This document shows, piece after piece, positions 1-15,000 of a stretch of DNA of 64,000 nt. The stretch covers positions 114,140,219-114,204,218 of the forward strand of contig CM056577.1 of assembly GCA_029721435.1 (NCBI GenBank), in the 5' to 3' direction. The DNA comes from Gymnothorax reevesii. Taxonomy: Eukaryota; Chordata; Actinopteri; Anguilliformes; Muraenidae. The translations under genes were made by a program, and so were the position numbers. The notes below the pieces were generated by a model that was not told the origin of the DNA, searched no databases, and saw only the letters and a program-made list of their open reading frames with translations. Within the stretch, counting starts at the first letter, position 1. Each line of letters starts with the position of its first letter.

Positions 1-1
1 T

Positions 2-3000
2 GTCACACCCATAAAACCATCATCTATCACAAATTCTGCGACAATGACACTTAGTAAAACTTCTCTTGTGGATCAAACAACTCTTCCAGCCACAGAATCA
101 ACAGAACAGTTAACAATTTCTCTGAGTACCACAGCATCGGCTACAACAAAAACGACATCACCATCGAAAACAAGTACTGTGTCCACCACCACTGGAGAAA
201 CACCCTCAACATCAGCTAGACAAACAACAGAATCGCACCTCACCTCACCCACTGCAGTAACCACAATGAAAATTCAAACAAAATCTGCCGCAACCACTAA
301 CACAGGCATGAGTACAATTCAACGCACTTCAACTTTACCCCCAACTTCTAAACCGACTTCAACTGCTACGAGTAAAATCTATGAACAAACAAGCAGAACT
401 GTGCCCACGACAACTAAATCTCCAACCACAACAACAAGTACAATAAGAAGAACATCAGAACTACCTACAACAGTTTCTGAAACATCCATCAAGTCATCAT
501 CTAGCATAACATACACCACAACAGCAACTCCCTCTAAAACTTCTACTGAGCTTGAAATGACTCTTCCGGCCACATTAACAACAAAACAGTCTACAAAGTT
601 AGCTATAAGCACAAGACCTGCTACAACGACGAGGACATTACCTTCAAGAACAGGTATCGTGTCTTCCACTATAAATGACAGCCCATTTACTTCAGCAAGC
701 CAAATAAAGGAAGCTCCACTCACCTCAGCAACTGTTACAGCAACAATTACAATTAGAAGTAAATCTGCCACAACCAGCACAACAGAAATGGCAACAGATG
801 AACCAACTACCACTTATTCCCTAACATCAGAACCCACAACAACTGTTAGTAGTACGACAGGAAAAGAAACAAGCAAAACTTTATCAAAAACACAGACATC
901 ACTTTCAAAAACAAGTATTGAGTCCGCCAGTAAAGAAGAAACATACTTGACATCAGCTAGACAAACAACAGAATCACAACTTGCCCCAGGTACTACAACA
1001 GCAACTAGGACAAGTGCAACTAAATCTGCCACAATCACCACGACAGGACTGACTACAGGAGAACTCATTACAACTTTCCACCCAACAACAAAACTTACTT
1101 CAACTGCTATGAGTACAACAGGAAAAGAATCAAGCAAAACTTTACCAACAACTGAGACATCACCTTTGACAACGTCTATTTTGTCCATCATCACTGATAA
1201 AACGACCTTAACATCAGAAGGACAAACAAAGGGGACTCCTCTCTCCACAGCAACAGAAACCGCCACAAGAACAAGTAAAACTATATCTGCCATAACCACC
1301 TCTATAGGAATGACTGCAACTGAAGCAACTACAACTTTGTCCCCAACCGCAGAAGGAACTTCAACTGCTTTCAGTACATCCGGAGAAGAAACAAGCATTA
1401 CGTTACCAACAACAATACCATCTCCAACCACAGCAACAAGTGCAATGACAATAACATCCGAACCTCCTTCAACAAATTCTGCGAGATCCACAAAAACATC
1501 ATCTGCCACAACCTCCGCATCAACAACGATTGTTATTGAAACTTCTCCCATGCATAAAACAACTCTTTCTTCTACAGTCGAACCATCTACGACATCTGTG
1601 AGTACCACTGAACCTGCAACAACCACAATCACATCACCTTCCAGGACAAATATGGCATCCACCACTACGGAAGAAACACAGTTGATGTCAGCAACACAAA
1701 CAATAGAGTCTCCCCTAACCTCAGCAACTGCAACACCCACCACTCCAACTGAAAGAAAATCTGCCACAAACACTGCAACAGGAATCACTTCACCTGAACA
1801 CACACAAACTTCAACCCTGACCGCTGAACCCCCCACATCAGCTGCGAGTACAACTGGAGAAGAAACAAGCATAACCTTCCCAGCGACAAATAAATCTTCA
1901 ACCAGCAGTGCAATCACAAGAACAACAGAATCTCCCTCAACAGATTCTGTCACACCCATAAAACCATCATCTATCACAAATTCTGCGACAATGACACTTA
2001 GTAAAACTTCTCTTGTGGATCAAACAACTCTTCCAGCCACAGAATCAACAGAACAGTTAACAATTTCTCTGAGTACCACAGCATCGGCTACAACAAAAAC
2101 GACATCACCATCGAAAACAAGTACTGTGTCCACCACCACTGGAGAAACACCCTCAACATCAGCTAGACAAACAACAGAATCGCACCTCACCTCACCCACT
2201 GCAGTAACCACAATGAAAATTCAAACAAAATCTGCCGCAACCACTAACACAGGCATGAGTACAATTCAACGCACTTCAACTTTACCCCCAACTTCTAAAC
2301 CGACTTCAACTGCTACGAGTAAAATCTATGAACAAACAAGCAGAACTGTGCCCACGACAACTAAATCTCCAACCACAACAACAAGTACAATAAGAAGAAC
2401 ATCAGAACTACCTACAACAGTTTCTGAAACATCCATCAAGTCATCATCTAGCATAACATACACCACAACAGCAACTCCCTCTAAAACTTCTACTGAGCTT
2501 GAAATGACTCTTCCGGCCACATTAACAACAAAACAGTCTACAAAGTTAGCTATAAGCACAAGACCTGCTACAACGACGAGGACATTACCTTCAAGAACAG
2601 GTATCGTGTCTTCCACTATAAATGACAGCCCATTTACTTCAGCAAGCCAAATAAAGGAAGCTCCACTCACCTCAGCAACTGCTACAGCAACAATTACAAT
2701 TAGAAGTAAATCTGCCACAACCAGAACAACAGAAATGGCAACAGATGAACCAACTACCACTTATTCCCTAACATCTGAACCCACAACAACTGTTAGTAGT
2801 ACGACAGGAAAAGAAACAAGCAAAACTTTATCAACAACACGGACATCACTTTCAAAAACAAGTATTGAGTTCGCCACTGTAGAAGAAACATACTTGACAT
2901 CAGCTAGACAAACAACAGAATCACAACTTGCCCCAGGTACTACAACAGCAACTAGGACAAGTGCAACTAAATCTGCCACAATCACCACGACAGGACTGAC

Positions 3001-6000
3001 TACAGGAGAACTCACTACAACTTTCCACCCAAGAACAAAACTTACTTCAACTGCTATGAGTACAACAGGAAAAGAATCAAGCAAAACTTTACCAACAACT
3101 GAGACATCACCTTTGACAACGTCTATTTTGTCCATCATCACTGACAAAACGACCTTAACATCAGAAGGACAAACAAAGGGGACTCCTCTCTCCACAGCAA
3201 CAGAAACCGCCACAAGTACAAGTAAAACTATATCTGCCATAACCACCTCTATAGGAATGACTGCAACTGAAGCAACTACAACTTTGTCCCCAACCGCAGA
3301 AGGAACTTCAACTGCTTTCAGTACATCCGGAGAAGAAACAAGCATTACGTTACCAACATCAATACCATCTCCAACCACAGCAACAAGTGCAATGACAATA
3401 ACATCCGAACCTCCTTCAACAAATTCTGCAAGATCCACAAAAACATCATCTGCCACAACCTCCGCATCAACAACGATTGTCATTGAAACTTCTCCCATGC
3501 ATAAAACAACTCTTTCTGCGACAGTCGAACCATCTACGACATCTGTGAGTACCACTGAACCTGAAACAACCACAATCACATCACCTTCCAGGACAAATAT
3601 GGCATCCACCACTACGGAAGAAACACAGTTGATGTCAGCAACACAAACAATAGAGTCTCCCCTAACCTCAGCAACTGCAACACCCACCACTCCAACTGAA
3701 AGAAAATCTGCCACAAACACTGCAACAGGAATCACTACACCTGAACACACACAAACTTCAACCCTGACCGCTGAACCCCCCACATCAGCTGCGAGTACAA
3801 CTGGAGAAGAAACAAGCATAACCTTCCCAGCGACAATAAAATCTTCAACCAGAAGTGCAATCACAAGAACAACAGAATATCCCTCAACAGATTCTGCCAC
3901 ACCCATAAAACCATCATCTATCACAAATTCTGCTACAATGACACTTAGTAAAACTTCTCTTGTGGATCAAACAACTCTTCCAGCCACAGAATCAACAGAA
4001 CAGTTAACAATTTCTCTGAGTACCACAGCATCGGCTACAACAAAAACAACATTACCATCGAAAACAAGTACTGTGTCCACCACCACTGGAGAAACACCCT
4101 CAACATCAGCTAGACAAACAACAGAATCGCGCCTCACCTCACCCACTGCAGTAACCACAATGAAAATTCAAACAAAATCTGCCGGAACCACTAACACAGG
4201 CATGAGTACAATTCAACGCACTTCAACTTTACCCCCAACTTCTAAACCGACTTCAACTGCTACGAGTAAAATCTATGAACAAACAAGCAGAACTGTGCCC
4301 ACGACAATTAAATCTCCAACCACAACAACAAGTACAATGAGAAGAACATCAGAACTACCTACAACAGTTTCTGAAACATCCATCAAGTCATCATCTAGCA
4401 TAACATACACCACAACAGCAACTCCCTCTAAAACTTCTACTGAGCTTGAAATGACTCTTCCGGCCACATTAACAACAAAACAGTCTACAAAGTTAGCTAT
4501 AAGCACAAGACCTGCTACAACGACGAGGACATTACCTTCAAGAACAGGTATCGTGTCTTCCACTATAAATGACAGCCCATTTACTTCAGCAAGCCAAATA
4601 AAGGAAGCTCCACTCACCTCAGCAACTGCTACAGCAACAATTACAATTAGAAGTAAATCTGCCACAACCAGCACAACAGAAATGGCAACAGATGAACCAA
4701 CTACCACTTATTTCCTAACATCAGAACCCACAACAACTGTTAGTAGTACGACAGGAAAAGAAACAAGCAAAACTTTATCAACAACACGGACATCACTTTC
4801 AAAAACAAGTATTGAGTTTGCCACTAAAGAAGAAACATACTTGACATCAGCTAGACAAACAACAGAATCACAACTTGCCCCAGGTACTACAACAGCCACT
4901 AGGACAAGTGGAACTAAATCTGCCACAATCACCACGACAGGACTGACTACAGGAGAAATCACTACAACTTTCCACCCAACAACAAAACTTACTTCAACTG
5001 CTATGAGTACAACAGGAAAAGAATCAAGCAAAACTTTACCAACAACTGAGACATCACCTTTGACAACGTCTATTTTGTCCATCATCACTGACAAAACGAC
5101 CTTAACATCAGAAGGACAAACAAAGGGGACTCCTCTCTCCACAGCAACAGAAACCGCCACAAGAACAAGTAAAACTATATCTGCCATAACCACCTCTATA
5201 GGAATGACTGCAACTGAAGCAACTACAACTTTGTCCCCAACCGCAGAAGGAACTTCAACTGCTTTCAGTACATCCGGAGAAGAAACAAGCATTACGTTAC
5301 CAACAACAATACCATCTCCAACCACAGCAACAAGTGCAATGACAAGAACATCCGAACCTCCTTCAACAAATTCTGCGAGATCCACAAAAACATCATCTGC
5401 CACAACCTCCGCATCAACAACGATTGTTATTGAAACTTCTCCCATGCATAAAACAACTCTTTCTTCTACAGTCGAACCATCTACGACATCTGTGAGTACC
5501 ACTGAACCTGCAACAACCACAATCACATCACCTTCCAGGACAAATATGGCATCCACCACTACGGAAGAAACACAGTTGATGTCAGCAACACAAACAATAG
5601 AGTCTCCCCTAACCTCAGCAACTGCAACACCCACCACTCCAACTGAAAGAAAATCTGCCACAAACACTGCAACAGGAATCACTACACCTGAACACACACA
5701 AACTTCAACCCTGACCGCTGAACCCCCCACATCAGCTGCGAGTACAACTGGAGAAGAAACAAGCATAACCTTCCCAGCGACAAATAAATCTTCAACCAGA
5801 AGTGCAATCACAAGAACAACAGAATCTCCCTCAACAGATTCTGTCACACCCATAAAACCATCATCTATCACAAATTCTGCGACAATGACACTTAGTAAAA
5901 CTTCTCTTGTGGATCAAACAACTCTTCCAGCCACAGAATCAACAGAACAGTTAACAATTTCTCTGAGTACCACAGCATCGGCTACAACAAAAACGACATC

Positions 6001-9000
6001 ACCATCGAAAACAAGTACTGTGTCCACCACCACTGGAGAAACACCCTCAACATCAGCTAGACAAACAACAGAATCGCACCTCACCTCACCCACTGCAGTA
6101 ACCACAATGAAAATTCAAACAAAATCTGCCGCAACCACTAACACAGGCATGAGTACAATTCAACGCACTTCAACTTTACCCCCAACTTCTAAACCGACTT
6201 CAACTGCTACGAGTAAAATCTATGAACAAACAAGCAGAACTGTGCCCACGACAACTAAATCTCCAACCACAACAACAAGTACAATAAGAAGAACATCAGA
6301 ACTACCTACAACAGTTTCTGAAACATCCATCAAGTCATCATCTAGCATAACATACACCACAACAGCAACTCCCTCTAAAACTTCTACTGAGCTTGAAATG
6401 ACTCTTCCGGCCACATTAACAACAAAACAGTCTACAAAGTTAGCTATAAGCACAAGACCTGCTACAACGACGAGGACATTACCTTCAAGAACAGGTATCG
6501 TGTCTTCCACTATAAATGACAGCCCATTTACTTCAGCAAGCCAAATAAAGGAAGCTCCACTCACCTCAGCAACTGTTACAGCAACAATTACAATTAGAAG
6601 TAAATCTGCCACAACCAGCACAACAGAAATGGCAACAGATGAACCAACTACCACTTATTCCCTAACATCAGAACCCACAACAACTGTTAGTAGTACGACA
6701 GGAAAAGAAACAAGCAAAACTTTATCAAAAACACAGACATCACTTTCAAAAACAAGTATTGAGTCCGCCAGTAAAGAAGAAACATACTTGACATCAGCTA
6801 GACAAACAACAGAATCACAACTTGCCCCAGGTACTACAACAGCAACTAGGACAAGTGCAACTAAATCTGCCACAATCACCACGACAGGACTGACTACAGG
6901 AGAACTCATTACAACTTTCCACCCAACAACAAAACTTACTTCAACTGCTATGAGTACAACAGGAAAAGAATCAAGCAAAACTTTACCAACAACTGAGACA
7001 TCACCTTTGACAACGTCTATTTTGTCCATCATCACTGATAAAACGACCTTAACATCAGAAGGACAAACAAAGGGGACTCCTCTCTCCACAGCAACAGAAA
7101 CCGCCACAAGTACAAGTAAAACTATATCTGCCATAACCACCTCTATAGGAATGACTGCAACTGAAGCAACTACAACTTTGTCCCCAACCGCAGAAGGAAC
7201 TTCAACTGCTTTCAGTACATCCGGAGAAGAAACAAGCATTACGTTACCAACAACAATACCATCTCCAACCACAGCAACAAGTGCAATGACAATAACATCC
7301 GAACCTCCTTCAACAAATTCTGCGAGATCCACAAAAACATCATCTGCCACAACCTCCGCATCAACAACGATTGTCATTGAAACTTCTCCCATGCATAAAA
7401 CAACTCTTTCTGCTACAGTCGAACCATCTACGACATCTGTGAGTACCACTGGACCTGTAACAACCACAATCACATCACCTTCCAGGACAAATATGGCATC
7501 CACCACTACGGAAGAAACACAGTTGATGTCAGCAACACAAACAATAGAGTCTCCCCTAACCTCAGCAACTGCAACACCCACCACTCCAACTGAAAGAAAA
7601 TCTGCCACAAACACTGCAACAGGAATCACTACACCTGAACACACACAAACTTCAACCCTGACCGCTGAACCCCCCACATCAGCCGCGAGTACAACTGGAG
7701 AAGAAACAAGCATAATCTTCCCAGCGACAATAAAATCTTCAACCAGAAGTGCAATCACAAGAACAACAGAATCTCCCTCAACAGATTCTGCCACACCCAA
7801 AAAACCATCATTTATCACAAATTCTGCTACAATGACACTTAGTAAAACTTCTCTTGTGGATCAAACAACTCTTCCAGCCACAGAATCAACAGAACAGTTA
7901 ACAATATCTCTGAGTACCACAGCATCGGCTACAACAAAAACGACATTACCATCGAAAACAAGTACTGTGTCCACCACCACTGGAGAAACACCCTCAACAT
8001 CAGCTAGACAAACAACAGAATCGCACCTCACCACACCCACTGCAGTAACCACAATGAGAATTCAAACAAAATCTGCCGCAACCACTAACACAGGCATGAG
8101 TACAATTCAACGCACTTCAACTTTACCCGCAACTTCTAAACCGACTTCAACTGCTACGAGTAAAATCTATGAACAAACAAGCAGAACTGTGTACACGACA
8201 ATTAAATCTCCAACCACAACAACAAGTACAATGAGAAGAACATTAGTTCTACCTACAACAGTTTCTGAAACATCCATCAAGTCATCATCTAGCATAACAT
8301 ACACCACAACAGCAACTCCCTCTAAAACTTCTACTGAGCTTGAAATGACTCTTCCGGCCACATTAACAACAAAACAGTCTACAAAGTTGGCTATAAGCAC
8401 AAGACCTGCTACAACGACGAGGACATTACCTTCAAGAACAGGTATCGTGTCTTCTACTATAAATGACAGCCCATTTACTTCAGCAAGCCAAATAAAGGAA
8501 GCTCCACTCACCTCAGCAACTGCTACAGCAAAGATTACAATTAGAAGTAAATCTGCCACAACCAGCACAACAGAAATGGCAACAGATGAACCAACTACCA
8601 CTTATTCCCTAACATCAGAACCCACAACAACTGTTAGTAGTACGACAGGAAAAGAAACAAGCAAAACTTTATCAACAACACGGACATCACTTTCAAAAAC
8701 AAGTATTGAGTCCGCCACTAAAGAAGAAACATACTTGACATCAGCTAGACAAACAACAGAATCACAACTTGCCCCAGGTACTACAACAGCAACTAGGACA
8801 AGTGCAACTAAATCTGCCACAATCACCACGACAGGACTGACTACAGGAGAACTCATTACAACTTTCCACCCAACAACAAAACTTACTTCAACTGCTATGA
8901 GTACAACAGGAAAAGAATCAAGCAAAACTTTACCAACAACTGAGACATCACCTTTGACAACGTCTATTTTGTCCATCATCACTGATAAAACGACCTTAAC

Positions 9001-12000
9001 ATCAGAAGGACAAACAAAGGGGACTCCTCTCTCCACAGCAACAGAAACCGCCACAAGTACAAGTAAAACTATATCTGCCATAACCACCTCTATAGGAATG
9101 ACTGCAACTGAAGCAACTACAACTTTGTCCCCAACCGCAGAAGGAACTTCAACTGCTTTCAGTACATCCGGAGAAGAAACAAGCATTACGTTACCAACAA
9201 CAATACCATCTCCAACCACAGCAACAAGTGCAATGACAATAACATCCGAACCTCCTTCAACAAATTCGGCGAGATCCACAAAAACATCATCTGCCACAAC
9301 CTCCGCATCAACAACGATTGTCATTGAAACTTCTCCCATGCATAAAACAACTCTTTCTGCTACAGTCGAACCATCTACGACATCTGTGAGTACCACTGGA
9401 CCTGTAACAACCACAATCACATCACCTTCCAGGACAAATATGGCATCCACCACTACGGAAGAAACACAGTTGATGTCAGCAACACAAACAATAGAGTCTC
9501 CCCTAACCTCAGCAACTGCAACACCCACCACTCCAACTGAAAGAAAATCTGCCACAAACACTGCAACAGGAATCACTACACCTGAACACACACAAACTTC
9601 AACCCTGACCGCTGAACCCCCCACATCAGCCGCGAGTACAACTGGAGAAGAAACAAGCATAACCTTCCCAGCGACAATAAAATCTTCAACCAGAAGTGCA
9701 ATCACAAGAACAACAGAATCTCCCTCAACAGATTCTGCCACACCCAAAAAACCATCATTTATCACAAATTCTGCTACAATGACACTTAGTAAAACTTCTC
9801 TTGTGGATCAAACAACTCTTCCAGCCACAGAATCAACAGAACAGTTAACAATTTCTCTGAGTACCACAGCATCGGCTACAACAAAAACGACATTACCATC
9901 GAAAACAAGTACTGTGTCCACCACCACTGGAGAAACACCCTCAACATCTGCTAGACAAACAACAGAATCGCACCTCACCTCACCCACTGCAGTAACCACA
10001 ATGAAAATTCAAACAAAATCTGCCGCAACCACTAACACAGGCATGAGTACAATTCAACGCACTTCAACTTTACCCGCAACTTCTAAACCGACTTCAACTG
10101 CTACGAGTAAAATCTATGAACAAACAAGCAGAACTGTGCCCACGACAATTAAATCTCCAACCACAACAACAAGTACAATGAGAAGAACATCAGAACTACC
10201 TACAACAGTTTCTGAAACATCCATCAAGTCATCATCTAGCATAACATACACCACAACAGCAACTCCCTCTAAAACTTCTACTGAGCTTGAAATGACTCTT
10301 CCGGCCACATTAACAACAAAACAGTCTACAAAGTTAGCTATAAGCACAAGACCTGCTACAACGACGAGGACATTACCTTCAAGAACAGGTATCGTGTCTT
10401 CCACTATAAATGACAGCCCATTTACTTCAGCAAGCCAAATAAAGGAAGCTCCACTCACCTCAGCAACTGCTACAGCAACAATTACAATTAGAAGTAAATC
10501 TGCCACAACCAGCACAACAGAAATGGCAACAGATGAAGCAACTAACACTTATTCCCTAACATCAGAACCCACAACAACTGTTAGTAGTACGACAGGAAAA
10601 GAAACAAGCAAAACTTTATCAACAACACGGACATCACTTTCAAAAACAAGTATTGAGTCCGCCACTAAAGAAGAAACATACTTGACATCAGCTAGACAAA
10701 CAACAGAATCACAACTTACCCCAGGTACTACAACAGCCACTAGGACAAGTGCAACTAAATCTGCCACAATCACCACGACAGGACTGACTACAGGAGAACT
10801 CACTACAACTTTCCACCCAACAACAAAACTTACTTCAACTGCTATGAGTACAACAGGAAAAGAATCAAGCAAAACTTTACCAACAACTGAGACATCACCT
10901 TTGACAACGTCTATTTTGTCCATCATCACTGACAAAACGATCTTAATATCAGAAGGACAAACAAAGGGGACTCCTCTCTCCACAGCAACAGAAACCGCCA
11001 CAAGTACAAGTAAAACTATATCTGCCATAACCACCTCTATAGGAATGACTGCACATGAAGCAACTACAACTTTGTCCCCAACCGCAGAAGGAACTTCAAC
11101 TGCTTTCAGTACATCCGGAGAAGAAACAAGCATTACGTTACCAACAACAATACCATCTCAAACCACAGCAACAAGTGCAATGACAATAACATCCGAACCT
11201 CCTTCAACAAATTCTGCGAGATCTACAAAAACATCATCTGCCACAACCTCCGCATCAACAACGATTGTCATTGAAACTTCTCCCATGCATAAAACAACTC
11301 TTTCTGCTACAGTCGAACCATCTACGACAGCTGTGAGTACCACTGGACCTGTAACAACCACAATCACATCACCTTCCAGGACAAATATGGCATCCACCAC
11401 TACGGAAGAAAAACAGTTGATGTCAGCAACACAAACAATAGAGTCTCCCCTAACCTCAGCAACTGCAACACCCACCACTCCAACTGAAAGAAAATCTGCC
11501 ACAAACACTGCAACAGGAATCACTACACCTGAACACACACAAACTTCAACCCTGACCGCTGAACCCCCCACATCAGCTGCGAGTACAACTGGAGAAGAAA
11601 CAAGCATAACCTTCCCAGCGACAATAAAATATTCAACCAGAAGTGCAATCACAAGAACAACAGAATCTCCCTCAACAGATTCTGCCACACCCATAAAACC
11701 ATCATCTATCACAAGTTCTGCGACAATGACACTTAGTAAAACTTCTCTTGTGGATCAAACAACTCTTCCAGCCACAGAATCAACAGAACAGTTAACAATT
11801 TCTCTGAGTTCCACAGCATCGGCTACAACAAAAACGACATTACCATCGAAAACAAGTACTGTGTCCACCACCACTGGAGAAACACCCTCAACATCTGCTA
11901 GACAAACAACAGAATCGCACCTCACCTCACCCACTGCAGTAACCACAATGAAAATTCAAACAAAATCTGCCGCAACCACTAACACAGGCATGAGTACAAT

Positions 12001-15000
12001 TCAACGCACTTCAACTTTACCCCCAACTTCTAAACCGACTTCAACTGCTACGAGTAAAATCTATGAACAAACAAGCAGAACTGTGCCCACGACAATTAAA
12101 TCTCCAACCACAACAACAAGTACAATGAGAAGAACATCAGAACTACCTACAACAGTTTCTGAAACATCCATCAAGTCATCATCTAGCATAACATACACCA
12201 CAACAGCAACTCCCTCTAAAACTTCTACTGAGCTTGAAATGACTCTTCCGGCCACATTAACAACAAAACAGTCTACAAAGTTAGCTATAAGCACAACACC
12301 TGCTACAACGACGAGGACATTACCTTCAAGAACAGGTATCGTGTCTTCCACTATAAATGACAGCCCATTTACTTCAGCAAGCCAAATAAAGGAAGCTCCA
12401 CTCACCTCAGCAACTGCTACAGCAACAATTACAATTAGAAGTAAATCTGCCACAACCAGCACAACAGAAATGGCAACAGATGAACCAACTACCACTTATT
12501 CCCTAACATCAGAACCCACAACAACTGTTAGTAGTACGACAGGAAAAGAAACAAGCAAAACTTTATCAACAACACGGACATCACATTCAAAAACAAGTAT
12601 TGAGTTCGCTACTAAAGAAGAAACATACCTGACATCAGCTAGACAAACAACAGAATCAAAACTTGTGCCAGGTACTACAACAGCCACTAGGACAAGTGCA
12701 ACTAAATCTGCCACAATCACCACGACAGGACTGACTACAGGAAAACTCACTACAACTTTCCACCCAACAACAAAACTTACTTCAACTGCTATGAGTACAA
12801 CAGGAAAAGAATCAAGCAAAACTTTACCAACAACTGAGATATCACCTTTGACAACGTCTATTTTGTCCATCATCACTGACAAAACGACCTTAACATCAGA
12901 AGGACAAACAAAGGGGACTCCTCTCTCCACAGCAACAGAAACCGCCACAAGTACAAGTAAAACTATATCTGCCATAACCACCTCTATAGGAATGACTGCA
13001 ACTGAAGCAACTACAACTTTCTCCCCAACCGCAGAAGGAACTTCAACTGCTTTCAGTACATCCAGAGAAGAAACAGGCATTACGTTACCAACAACAATAC
13101 CATCTCCAACCACAGCAACAAGTGCAATGACAATAACATCCGAACCTCCTTCAACAAATTCTGCGAGATCCACAAAAACATCATCTGCCACAACCTCTGC
13201 ATCAACAACGATTGTCATTGAAACTTCTCCCATGCATAAAACAACTCTTTCTGCAACAGTCGAACCATCTACGACATCTGTGAGTACCACTGGACCTGTA
13301 ACAACCACAATCACATCACCTTCCAGGACAAATATGGCATCCACCACTACGGAAGAAACACAGTTGATGTCAGCAACACAAACAATAGAGTCTCCCCTAA
13401 CCTCAGCAACTGCAACACCCACCACTCCAACTGAAAGAAAATCTGCCACAAACACTGCAACAGGAATCACTACACCTGAACACACACAAACTTCAACCCT
13501 GACCGCTGAACCCCCCACATCAGCTGCGAGTACAACTGGAGAAGAAACAAGCATAACCTTCCCAGCGACAATAAAATCTTCAACCAGAAGTGTAATCACA
13601 AGAACAACAGAATCTCCCTCAACAGATTCTGCCACACCCATAAAACCATCATCTATCACAAATTCTGCTACAATGACACTTAGTAAAACTTCTCTTGTGG
13701 ATCAAACAACTCTTCCAGCCACAGAATCAACAGAACAGTTAACAATTTCTCTGAGTACCACAGCATCGGCTACAACAAAAACGACATTACCATCGAAAAC
13801 AAGTACTGTGTCCACCACCACTGGAGAAACACCCTCAACATCAGCTAGACAGACAACAGAATCGCACCTCACCTCACCCACTGCAGTAACCACAATGAAA
13901 ATTCAAACAAAATCTGCCGCAACCACTAACACAAGCATGAGTACAATTCAACGCACTTCAACTTTACCCCCAACTTCTAAACCGACTTCAACTGCTACGA
14001 GTAAAATCTATGAACAAACAAGCAGAACTGTACCCACGACAATTAAATCTCCAACCACAACAACAAGTACAATGAGAAGAACATCAGAACTACCTACAAC
14101 AGTTTCTGAAACATCCATCAAGTCATCATCTAGCATAACATACACCACAACAGCAACTCCCTCTAAAACTTCTACTGAGCTTGAAATGACTTTTCCGGCC
14201 ACATTAACAACAAAACAGTCTACAAAGTTAGCTATAAGAACAAGACCTGCTACAACGACGAGGACATTGCCTTCAAGAACAGGTATCGTGTCTTCCACTA
14301 TAAATGACAGCCCATTTACTTCAGCAAGCCAAATAAAGGAAGCTCCACTCACCTCAGCAACTGCTACAGCAACAATTACAATTAGAAATGAATCTGCCAC
14401 AACCAGCACAACAGAAATGGCAACAGATGAACCAACTACCACTTTTTCCTTAACATCAGAACCCACAACAACTGTTAGTAGTACGACAGGAAAAGAAACA
14501 AGCAAAACTTTATCAACAACACGGACATCACTTTCAAAAACAAGTATTGTGACCGCCACTAAAGAAGAAACATACTTGACATCAGCTAGACAAACAACAG
14601 AATCACAACTTGCCCCAGGTACTACAACAGCCACTAGGACAAGTGCAACTAAATCTGCCACAATCACCACGACAGGACTGACTACAGGAGAACTCACTAC
14701 AACTTTCCACCCAACAACAAAACTTACTTCAACTGCTATGAGTACAACGGGAAAAGAATCAAGCAAAACTTTACCAACAACTGAGACATCACCTTTGACA
14801 ACGTCTATTTTGTCCATCATCACTGACAAAACGACCTTAACATCAGAAGGACAAACAAAGGGGACTCCTCTCTCCACAGCAACAAAAACTGCCACAAGTA
14901 CAAGTAAAACTATATCTGCCATAACCACCTCTATAGGAATGACTGCAACTGAAGCAACTACAACTTTCTCCCCAACCGCAGAAGGAACTTCAACTGCTTT

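Noticed and set aside
44..46. ATG at 44 as the start of the large protein
   Set aside because: The same Met occurs in nearly every unit and the frame is already open upstream to the window edge.
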